12,230 bases of DNA, taken from Paracoccaceae bacterium. GTDB taxonomy: Bacteria > Pseudomonadota > Alphaproteobacteria > Rhodobacterales > Rhodobacteraceae. How positions within the stretch are numbered: the stretch's first letter is position 1; each line of letters starts with the position of its first letter. The DNA is taken from assembly GCA_030626365.1 (NCBI GenBank), contig DAOUPC010000047.1, positions 1 to 12,230 of the forward strand, read 5' to 3'. The notes under the pieces were generated by a model, which was not told the DNA's origin, made no database searches, and saw only the letters and a program-made list of their open reading frames with translations. The translations under genes and the position numbers were made by a program. Positions 1-6,032 of the stretch are shown in pieces.

Positions 1-718
1 CGTCATTCAGGTTGTCGCGGGCGTTCTGGACATCTGTTTCAAGCCCGCGCAGAACCGCCTGGGCGGCGGTGACATCTTCTTCGCGCCCGCCGGACTGGCC
101 GATCAACAGGTTTTCCTGGGTCGTGCGCAGTTCTGCCTGGGTAACCCTGAGGATGGCTTCGTCCTTTTGCAACTGGGCCTCGGCAACGATTTCCTTGTTA
201 AACAACTCTCGTGTTCGCTCGACCTGTTCGCTGGCCTGATCGACCTTGGCTTGTGCGGCGTAAACCGCAGCCTGTAGTGCGACGATTTCCTCTTTGCGTG
301 CGCCCTTTATCAACGCATCAAGCTGCGCCTGCGCCTGATCGCGCTGGCTTTCCAGTCGGGCAATCGCGGTTTCAAAGTCGCGTGTGTCCAGTTTGGCGAT
401 CACATCGCCTTGGGCCAACCGGGTGGCGGCGCGTATGGGCAGCGCGGTTACCTGACCGGATACCCGGAATGACAGTTCGGCCTCTTGGCTGGGATAGACG
501 ATGGCGGGGTATTGGCGCGCAAGGCTGGAACTTTGTGCCTGGACCGTTATCACCTTGGCGGGGCGGGGTTTTGGCGGTTCGACCTGTTTGTCCCCGGCCT
601 GCACAGGGCCGGAAAATGCCAGCGCCAGTACCATAAGGAAACCCGAACAGCCGAATCTGCGGTCGAATCTGCGGCCAAGTCTGCGTATGCTGCGAAATCC
701 GTGCGTGAGGTTGTTCAT
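1..718 (-). CDS. HlyD/RND-type periplasmic adaptor subunit (partial, C-terminus off the left edge)
   Basis: Membrane fusion proteins of this type link an inner-membrane pump to an outer-membrane channel. The first 239 codons are present and the frame stays open to the window edge. Residues 1-41 look like a long arginine-rich n-region plus hydrophobic core (LMVLALAF) ending in a signal peptidase-like PVQA. Residues about 82-118 give the first half of a biotinyl-lipoyl-like fold (LSFRVSGQV, then RLAQGDVIAKLD). From about residue 118 a glutamine/alanine/glutamate-rich stretch forms the coiled-coil hairpin. ATG at 718 is chosen because GGAG lies eight bases upstream. A weak promoter-like pair (TTGCCC, 16 bp, GATACT) lies at 747-774. 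The pump gene would be expected beyond the left edge. Family assignment is firm; substrate cannot be told. Confidence 0.88.
   Translation of the reverse strand, partial: MNNLTHGFRSIRRLGRRFDRRFGCSGFLMVLALAFSGPVQAGDKQVEPPKPRPAKVITVQAQSSSLARQYPAIVYPSQEAELSFRVSGQVTALPIRAATRLAQGDVIAKLDTRDFETAIARLESQRDQAQAQLDALIKGARKEEIVALQAAVYAAQAKVDQASEQVERTRELFNKEIVAEAQLQKDEAILRVTQAELRTTQENLLIGQSGGREEDVTAAQAVLRGLETDVQNARDNLND
651..686. repeat. Three 12-bp tandem units inside the adaptor signal-peptide region
   Basis: CCGAATCTGCGG (651-662) is followed directly by TCGAATCTGCGG (663-674, 11 of 12 identical) and by a more diverged third unit CCAAGTCTGCGT (675-686, 9 of 12 identical to the first). The units are in frame with the minus-strand gene and add arginine/phenylalanine residues (RRFDRRF) to the n-region of the signal peptide. 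Confidence 0.75.
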
Positions 719-800
719 TGGTGCGTCTCCGATTATTCATGCGCACAGTATCCTGCCCGGTGTTGGGCGGGCAACTCTCAAATGTGCGGGCCACGAACAA

Positions 801-1229
801 ATGACCATATTCCAGCAAATCCTGTGGGGCAGCCTTTATCTGGGGATATGTCTGATGCTTCAAATCGTCTTTCTTGCCATGTCCGAGGCCGCCCTGCGGC
901 GCGCCCAGCCGCGTTTGTTGCGCAAAAAACGTGCGGTACAGGTGATGGCCATATTTGCACTGGCGCTGGTTTTCATCGTCTCGTCACACACGGCGCAGGT
1001 TTGGATCTGGGCGGTGGTCTATGTGTTGTCGGATGTCCTGCCTGACTGGAATTCATCCGTATACTTTTCCTTGGTGACCTATACGGCGCTGGGATATGGC
1101 GACATTACCCTGGCACCCGGCGTGCGCATATTTGCCGGGTTCGCCGCCACCACAGGTCTGTTGGGGTTTGGCATTTCCACGGCCTATCTGGTGTCACTGA
1201 TGAACCGTCTGCCGCGTGACGACCCATAA
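801..1229 (+). CDS. Small potassium-channel-like membrane protein (Ion_trans_2 type)
   Basis: A 142-residue inner-membrane protein with three hydrophobic segments: about 8-28, 46-77 and 107-134. Between the last two lies a pore loop with the filter-like sequence TALGYGD (residues 95-101), which matches the TTVGYGD signature of two-TM potassium channels except for the second threonine and the valine. This suggests a tetrameric cation channel with one extra N-terminal helix. No ligand-binding or RCK domain follows; the protein ends soon after the last helix. ATG 801 is chosen because the protein then begins directly with the first helix; the ribosome site is weak, and the open frame upstream carries no membrane-like or family-like sequence. 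The gene is divergent from the adaptor gene and convergent with the sulfatase. Ion selectivity is inferred only from the motif. Confidence 0.8.
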   Translation: MTIFQQILWGSLYLGICLMLQIVFLAMSEAALRRAQPRLLRKKRAVQVMAIFALALVFIVSSHTAQVWIWAVVYVLSDVLPDWNSSVYFSLVTYTALGYGDITLAPGVRIFAGFAATTGLLGFGISTAYLVSLMNRLPRDDP

Positions 1230-1291
1230 ATATCACCCCTTCATACGTGGTGCGTGTCGAACGCCACCCGATACCCCTGTTATTTGCCCGC

Positions 1292-1322
1292 AAAAAAAGG
1301 CCCGCCACAAACGCGGCGGGCC
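1292..1322 (-). terminator. Rho-independent terminator of the sulfatase gene
   Basis: On the minus strand an 8-bp perfect GC stem (GGCCCGCC at 1315-1322 pairing with GGCGGGCC at 1299-1306) with an 8-base loop is followed by seven T. It begins about 42 bases after the sulfatase stop codon. On the plus strand no T tract follows, so it should act on the minus transcript only. Confidence 0.9.
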
Positions 1323-1364
1323 AGAGGTTGCAAGGCTATGTCAGTTTGGTTTTATCCGACCAGC

Positions 1365-2939
1365 CTATTTTGACCCGATCTGGGCATAGATCTTTTCCTT
1401 GGCGTCACCGATGGTGAAGCTGCCGGGTTTCTGGCGTGGCGGGAATTCTTCAAACGTGGCCAGGAATTTACCGACATATTCGCCTGCTGGCAACAACAGA
1501 TAGACCCGGTCCAGATACCAGTCCCAATAGGTGTTTGAGGTGATATTGGCCCGCTCGTAAGGGTCGCGACGCAGGTTGAACAACAGCGGAATACGCAGTT
1601 CGGTCCACGGCTCGGCCCAGGCGCGCAATGTCTGCGGGAAACGATGCTCAAGGAAAATCACTTTCCAGTCGTCATAGCGCAGGGCGGTCAGATCACCATC
1701 ATCCGAGAAATAAAAGACCTCGTGGCGGGGTGTTTCGTCGGTTTCACCCAGCAGATAGGGCAGGGTGTTATACCCGTCCAGATGGACCTTGTATTCACGC
1801 CCGATCGCCTGAACGCCACCTTCCATCAGCTTTTCCTTGATCTCGGGTTCACCCGCGACGGCCAGAAAAGTCGGCAACCAGTCCATGTGGTGCATGATCT
1901 CGTTGGACACGCTGCCCGCTGCGATTTTGCCCGGCCAGCGTACCATCGCCGGCACACGCCAGCCACCTTCCCAGTTGGTGTTCTTTTCACCCCTGAACGG
2001 TGTCATTGCCGCATCGGGCCAGCTGTTCATATGCGGGCCGTTGTCGGTGGAATAATGCACGATGGTGTTGTCGGCGATGCCCAGTTCGTCCAGCACGTCA
2101 AGAAACAGACCGATGTGCATGTCGTGTTCGATCATGCCGGCCTGATATTCATCCAGGTGCCGTCCTGCCAGTTCGTCCGCCTTGGTGCGCATTTCGTCCT
2201 TTACGTGGGTGCGGAAATGCATCCGTGTCCCCGACCACCAGACAAACCAGGGCACGCCGGCCTCTGTCTGACGCCTGATAAAGTCGATGGCCGCCGCAGA
2301 GGTTTCGTCATCAACCGTTTCCATCCGCTTTTTGGTCAGCGGGCCGGTGTCCTCAATAGTGCCATCGGCGCTGGATTTGATCACCCCGCGCGGGCCGAAC
2401 CGCTTGCGGAATTCCGCAGAGGCCGGGTAATCTTCGTTCTCGGGCTCTTCTTCGGCATTCAGGTGATAAAGGTTGCCAAAAAATTCGTCAAAACCGTGGT
2501 TTGACGGCAGCATCTCATCCCGGTCACCCAGGTGGTTCTTGCCGAACTGGCCGGTTGCATAGCCTTCGGCCTTGAGCAGGCCGGCAATGGTCGGATCCGC
2601 GATATTCATGCCTTGGGGGGCACCCGGCAGGCCAACCTTGGACAGGCCAGTGCGGAACACAGACTGGCCCATGATAAAGGACGAGCGGCCAGCAGTGCAG
2701 GACTGTTCGGCATAATAGTCGGTGAAAATCATGCCCTCATTGGCGACCCGGTCTATGTTGGGCGTGCGGTAACCCATCATGCCCATGGTATAGGCCGAGA
2801 TGTTGGACTGGCCGATATCATCGCCCCAGATCACCAGAATGTTTGGTTTGTCGCCGGCTGAAAACACGGCTGTCGCACTTATTACAGTTGCGGCAATCGC
2901 GCCTGATATCAGGCCGGTCGCTTTGGTTAGTAATCGCAT
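1365..2939 (-). CDS. Exported type I arylsulfatase (sulfatase/alkaline phosphatase superfamily)
   Basis: Hydrolyses sulfate esters in the periplasm or outside the cell. The 524-residue protein starts with a signal peptide (about 1-28, AVFSAG cleavage area). Catalytic parts are in place: metal-binding D40-D41 (WGDD), the formylglycine signature CTAGR (C81 to R85), GKNHLG with K134 and H136, H241, the metal ligands D299-N300 (STDNG), and K319 in GEKNTNWEGGWR. The usual GKWHLG reads GKNHLG. The core is CxAxR rather than CxPxR; this form is common in bacterial arylsulfatases, and the cysteine still needs oxidation by a formylglycine-generating enzyme not seen here. The start is backed by GAGGA six to seven bases upstream. 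The gene stands alone, with its own terminator and an AT-rich leader. The physiological substrate (algal polysaccharide, aryl or choline sulfate) is unknown. Confidence 0.94.
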   Translation of the reverse strand: MRLLTKATGLISGAIAATVISATAVFSAGDKPNILVIWGDDIGQSNISAYTMGMMGYRTPNIDRVANEGMIFTDYYAEQSCTAGRSSFIMGQSVFRTGLSKVGLPGAPQGMNIADPTIAGLLKAEGYATGQFGKNHLGDRDEMLPSNHGFDEFFGNLYHLNAEEEPENEDYPASAEFRKRFGPRGVIKSSADGTIEDTGPLTKKRMETVDDETSAAAIDFIRRQTEAGVPWFVWWSGTRMHFRTHVKDEMRTKADELAGRHLDEYQAGMIEHDMHIGLFLDVLDELGIADNTIVHYSTDNGPHMNSWPDAAMTPFRGEKNTNWEGGWRVPAMVRWPGKIAAGSVSNEIMHHMDWLPTFLAVAGEPEIKEKLMEGGVQAIGREYKVHLDGYNTLPYLLGETDETPRHEVFYFSDDGDLTALRYDDWKVIFLEHRFPQTLRAWAEPWTELRIPLLFNLRRDPYERANITSNTYWDWYLDRVYLLLPAGEYVGKFLATFEEFPPRQKPGSFTIGDAKEKIYAQIGSK

Positions 2940-3068
2940 AAAAATTCCTCATTACTACGCGTTATGATCAAAAAAGAATTATTTTGACGCTCAGAATCAT
3001 ATTGGATACGCAGTTTAATTGCGGAGACCCAAGGCCGGATTAAAGCCGATTTAAGCGTTCATATCTTA

Positions 3069-3548
3069 TCATTTCACGTCAGTTTTGCCTTTGCGCAGCG
3101 CTTTTACCAGGGCGCTGGTCACGGGCACGGCCAGCGCGGGCAGGGCTGCGCCCAGCGGGTCGCGGGCCATGCGCCGCACGTTAATGGCCACATCCTGCAC
3201 CTCTGCGACCATTGCCTGCATCTCGGCCTCCAGATCCTCGATGGCCAGATCCCGGACTTCGGTGGCCGGGTCCAGATGTGAATCATCGCCCTGGCGCGTG
3301 GCAATCGATAACAGCAGGGCCGCCAGCACCAGATTTACCAGCGCCACGCAGAACGCCGCCACCGGTGGGGACCAGATGGTTTTCAGCCAATAGAACCCGG
3401 CGATATTCAGCATCACCAGCCCGATGGTCGCCACAAGGGCGGCAAACATCATGATTGCGGTCTGGTTGCGCAGGGTGGTCATGTTGTATTTTGCAATTAT
3501 CCGCTCTGCGCGCAGGATGATTGATATGTTGCGGCTGATCCGGTTCAT
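3069..3548 (-). CDS. Two-helix membrane protein, phage-holin-family / YqjE-like
   Basis: A 159-residue protein with two adjacent transmembrane helices (about 31-54 and 58-84), joined by a short turn and followed by a charged helical region (97-130, rich in E, D, M) and a basic C-terminus (KALRKGKTDVK). This layout fits the Phage_holin_3_6/DUF1469 (YqjE) group, a housekeeping envelope family despite its name; no phage genes are nearby. ATG 3548 is preferred over the longer upstream frame because AAAGGGG lies just upstream and the frame before it overlaps the spacer after the preceding gene. It is last in a three-gene operon, 22 bases after the DUF883-like gene, in the same order as yqjD-yqjE of enterobacteria. 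Function is inferred from neighbours and fold only. Confidence 0.7.
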   Translation of the reverse strand: MNRISRNISIILRAERIIAKYNMTTLRNQTAIMMFAALVATIGLVMLNIAGFYWLKTIWSPPVAAFCVALVNLVLAALLLSIATRQGDDSHLDPATEVRDLAIEDLEAEMQAMVAEVQDVAINVRRMARDPLGAALPALAVPVTSALVKALRKGKTDVK

Positions 3549-3570
3549 ACCCGACCCCTTTGTGTTTGTT

Positions 3571-3864
3571 TCATTTCGACATCCGCCCAAGGACAAAGCC
3601 CAAGCCCAGGGCGGCCCCCGTCGTCAGCAGTGGTTTGTCACGCGCCAGGGTATCCAGTTCTTTGGTCAGGCTTTCCAGCAGTGCGGCGGGGTCGGTGTTG
3701 TCCAGCCCAAGCTCGCTCAGCAAGGCGTCCCATTCATTGCAATCGGAAGGCGTGGCATCCGGTTCCTTTGCCGTTGCACAGGGTGCTGTCAAAGGGGCTT
3801 GGCGGCTTTCTTTTTCTTGCTTTAGCAGCAAAAGTTCCGCCGTCAGTTCAGATACGGTGGCCAT
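3571..3864 (-). CDS. DUF883/YqjD-like small membrane-anchored protein
   Basis: A 97-residue protein with a hydrophilic, partly helical body and one C-terminal hydrophobic anchor, PLLTTGAALGLGFVLGR (about 78-94). The glycine-spaced anchor ending in GR is the typical tail of the ElaB/YqjD/DUF883 group; enterobacterial members tether ribosomes to the inner membrane in stationary phase. The N-terminal part does not obviously match that family, so the call rests on the tail and the YqjE-like neighbour. The start is supported by AAAGGA eight bases upstream, placed just after the stop of the AI-2E gene; the 12-base gap points to co-transcription and possible translational coupling. Confidence 0.6.
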   Translation of the reverse strand: MATVSELTAELLLLKQEKESRQAPLTAPCATAKEPDATPSDCNEWDALLSELGLDNTDPAALLESLTKELDTLARDKPLLTTGAALGLGFVLGRMSK

Positions 3865-3876
3865 CAGGCTTTTCCT

Positions 3877-4980
3877 TTATGTCTGCGGATCATCATCAGG
3901 CGGGTCGGTCAACAGGGTTCCGTCCTGTGACATCAGGATGGCCAGTGGCCGCATGGCCGGAATGTGGCTGAGGGCGATCAACACGCAAACGGTCAGCGGC
4001 ACGCTGAGGAAGGCACCGATAAGGCCCCAGACAGTGCCCCAGAAGGTCAGCGCCAGGATCACCATCAGCGTTGACAGGTTCAGTGATCGCCCCAGCAGGG
4101 CCGGATCAAGAAAGTTGCCGATTGCAAACTGAAGCGAGCCACAGCCGAACAGGATGATCAGGAACGGTGTGATGGTATCGAACTGGACCAGCGAAACCGC
4201 CGCCGGAAACAGCACCGCCACAACCGACCCGATCGACGGAATAAAGTTAAGCGCAAAGGTCAGCACGGCCCATGTTTCGGCAAATTCCAGCCCCAGATAG
4301 CGAAACACGCTATAGCTGATGCTGGCCGTCAGCACGCTGATAAAGGTTTTGATCCCGACATAGCGTTGCAGGCTTAGTGAAATCTGGCGTGTCACGCTGG
4401 GCAGGTCGCGGCCAAGCTGATGATGCCCGGCGGTCAACTGAACCTTGCGCACGATTGTGGTCCTTTCGGACATCATAAAGGCCACATAAAGACAGATCAG
4501 CAAAAAGGTACTAAGGAACGACCGCGCCCCGCCAAAGGCGGTCATGGTCAGCACGGACACATCGGTACTGACGATCATGTCCTTCAGGGCATAGGCGGTG
4601 CTGTTGCCGATCAGGGCGGCAATCCGGGTGACGGCGGTGTCCAGTTCGGTTTCGTAACTGGGGATGGCCATGGCAAATTGTGTGGCCTGGCTGGCCAGCA
4701 CGTACATCACCGCAAACACCCCGGACAGAACCACCGCAACACCGGCCAGATTGGCCAGCCAGATTGGCATCGCAAAGGGCAGGGGCCAGACTTCGCGGGC
4801 GCGATCACTGACGGCGCTGATCAGCACAAACATCAGAATTGCCAGAACCAGCGGAATCATGAAACCCGACCCACCATAAAGCCCCACCACCGATAGCGTG
4901 ATAATCAGCAGGACATCACGCCAGACGGCCAATGTGTGTCGGGTATGTCGGCCAGAGTCGTTTTCGGGAGTATTTGTCAT
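3877..4980 (-). CDS. AI-2E family (PerM/YdiK-like) membrane transporter
   Basis: A 367-residue multi-pass inner-membrane protein. Hydrophobic segments lie at about 23-36, 40-57, 75-97, 155-170, 212-230, 235-262, 268-288 and 303-335. Family landmarks are LNFIPSIGS (244-252) in the re-entrant helix pair and FWGTVWGLIGAFLSVPL (313-329) near the end. Members include E. coli PerM, YdiK and TqsA, as well as Na+/H+ antiporters; the name does not prove autoinducer export. ATG 4980 gives a normal family length; the upstream extension reads through the divergent promoter region and looks noncoding. It is first in the operon with the DUF883-like and holin-like genes. An inverted repeat at 5007-5046, shared with the divergent YihY gene, is the likely control site. 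Confidence 0.88.
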   Translation of the reverse strand: MTNTPENDSGRHTRHTLAVWRDVLLIITLSVVGLYGGSGFMIPLVLAILMFVLISAVSDRAREVWPLPFAMPIWLANLAGVAVVLSGVFAVMYVLASQATQFAMAIPSYETELDTAVTRIAALIGNSTAYALKDMIVSTDVSVLTMTAFGGARSFLSTFLLICLYVAFMMSERTTIVRKVQLTAGHHQLGRDLPSVTRQISLSLQRYVGIKTFISVLTASISYSVFRYLGLEFAETWAVLTFALNFIPSIGSVVAVLFPAAVSLVQFDTITPFLIILFGCGSLQFAIGNFLDPALLGRSLNLSTLMVILALTFWGTVWGLIGAFLSVPLTVCVLIALSHIPAMRPLAILMSQDGTLLTDPPDDDPQT

Positions 4981-5006
4981 GGAATCACTTAACTGTTTAC
5001 TAACCT

Positions 5007-5046
5007 GTCGATGTTGCAACGGAATGTGTAGTTGTGCAACATCGAC
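5007..5046. promoter_or_regulatory. Perfect 12-bp inverted repeat, probable operator between divergent genes
   Basis: GTCGATGTTGCA (5007-5018) is repeated exactly as its reverse complement TGCAACATCGAC (5035-5046), separated by 16 bases. Each arm overlaps a smaller near-palindrome: GTTGCAAC at 5013-5020 and GTTGTGCAAC at 5031-5040. The element fills the middle of the 83-bp gap between the divergent AI-2E and YihY start codons and has no T tract, so a dimeric regulator's binding site is more likely than a terminator. The regulator is not identifiable here. Confidence 0.6.
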
Positions 5047-5063
5047 CAGTGGGGTTGGTGTAT

Positions 5064-5930
5064 ATGAGTGAGAGCATGGGTGTGACAGGTAAAACCGCAA
5101 CAACGGGCGTTGTCCGTGCCCTGTGGGATTCTGTGGTGCAGTTCAAGCGCAAGGATGGGCTGATAAAAAGCAGCCACATTGCCATGTCGATGATGCTGGC
5201 GCTGTTCCCGTTCATTCTGTTCAGTGTTTCGCTGGCGGGGTTTTTGTCGCAGGATGTGGACCCTGATAATCTGGTCGGGCTTATATTCGGGACCTGGCCC
5301 GATGCGGTGGCCAAACCTATCGTTGCCGAAATAGAAACCGTGGTGGCATCCTCTAATTCCCAACTGATGACGCTGGGTGGTGTGCTGGCCATCTACTTTT
5401 CCTCAAACGGGGTTGATGCGGTGCGGGTGGCGATGACGCAGGCCTATCGTGATGTGGATACCCTCGCGTTTTGGCGCGCGCGGCTGTTATGTATGGCTTT
5501 TGTGCTGGTGGGTGGGGGGCTGGTTCTGGTGGCGGCGCTGATCGAAGTGGCGCTGCCGTTGTATTTCAGCTTTGTGGCCGAGGTCGTGCCGGGCACCTGG
5601 GGCGAATGGTTCACCGGGGACCAGTTGCGTATCGGGCTGACCATGGGGGTGCCGGTCACGGCGGTGTTCGCCTGTCATATGTGGTTGCCGGGAAGGCGCC
5701 ATTCGTTGCGCGATATCTGGCCCGGCGCGGTGCTGACCCTTGTTTTGTGGGGGATCGCGGGGCAGGGATTTGCCATCTACATCGCCAGCTTTTCGCGCTA
5801 TGGGGCCACCTATGCCGGGCTGGCGGGGGCCATGGCGGCGCTGATGTTCATGTATCTGATGGCGGCGATCCTGATCCTGGGGGCCGAATTCAACGGCGCA
5901 TTGATCGCACGAGGGAAATCTGACGCATAA
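5064..5930 (+). CDS. YihY/BrkB family inner-membrane protein
   Basis: A 288-residue polytopic membrane protein. The N-terminal block DGLIKSSHIAMSMMLALFPF (31-50) and the C-terminal block YGATYAGLAGAMAALMFMYL (246-265), followed by ILGAEFNG, are the conserved signatures of this family. Hydrophobic segments lie at about 42-62, 103-115, 140-165, 190-207, 220-240 and 248-280. The family was once annotated as ribonuclease BN, which is now considered wrong, and BrkB gave it the virulence-factor label; its molecular role is unsettled. ATG 5064 is preferred over the in-frame ATG at 5034, which lacks a ribosome site and lies inside the inverted repeat; GTGGGG lies about ten bases before 5064. The gene is divergent from the AI-2E operon and likely shares its regulation. 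Confidence 0.87.
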   Translation: MSESMGVTGKTATTGVVRALWDSVVQFKRKDGLIKSSHIAMSMMLALFPFILFSVSLAGFLSQDVDPDNLVGLIFGTWPDAVAKPIVAEIETVVASSNSQLMTLGGVLAIYFSSNGVDAVRVAMTQAYRDVDTLAFWRARLLCMAFVLVGGGLVLVAALIEVALPLYFSFVAEVVPGTWGEWFTGDQLRIGLTMGVPVTAVFACHMWLPGRRHSLRDIWPGAVLTLVLWGIAGQGFAIYIASFSRYGATYAGLAGAMAALMFMYLMAAILILGAEFNGALIARGKSDA

Positions 5931-5992
5931 TGACAAGCAATGCGGGATATCTGCATATAGTCAAAGGTTTGCGGTTTGCCGTTCATATTCGC

Positions 5993-6018
5993 CACACAGA
6001 CACACACACAGACACACA
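5993..6018 (+). repeat. CA/GA dinucleotide tract in the cytochrome leader
   Basis: Thirteen dinucleotides in a row, CA in all but two places where GA replaces it (CACACAGA, then CACACACACAGA, then CACACA). It ends just before the AAGGTG ribosome site of the cytochrome gene at 6033, so it almost certainly lies in the transcribed leader or at the promoter. Confidence 0.85.
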
Positions 6019-6032
6019 TAAAGGTGCCCACA

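Noticed and set aside
372..863. A 163-codon minus-strand open frame over the adaptor start
   Set aside because: The correct adaptor frame is open in a different phase with a signal peptide and lipoyl-like motifs; this one is a shadow.
1644..2504. A 286-codon plus-strand open frame
   Set aside because: It lies wholly antisense to the sulfatase gene, has no family-like motif and reflects GC-rich codon structure of the opposite strand.
3069..3548. Prophage remnant suggested by the holin-family label
   Set aside because: The family is common in bacterial chromosomes outside phages, and no lysin, capsid, integrase or attachment site is present.
3877..4980. Autoinducer-2 exporter
   Set aside because: The family name is historical; members have varied functions, and no quorum-sensing gene is nearby.
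5993..6018. CRISPR-like or satellite array
   Set aside because: Simple dinucleotide tract with no spacers or longer repeat unit.
5976..6032. Upstream start of the cytochrome gene at 5976
   Set aside because: It would translate the CA tract as alternating Thr/Gln/His and push the signal peptide inward.
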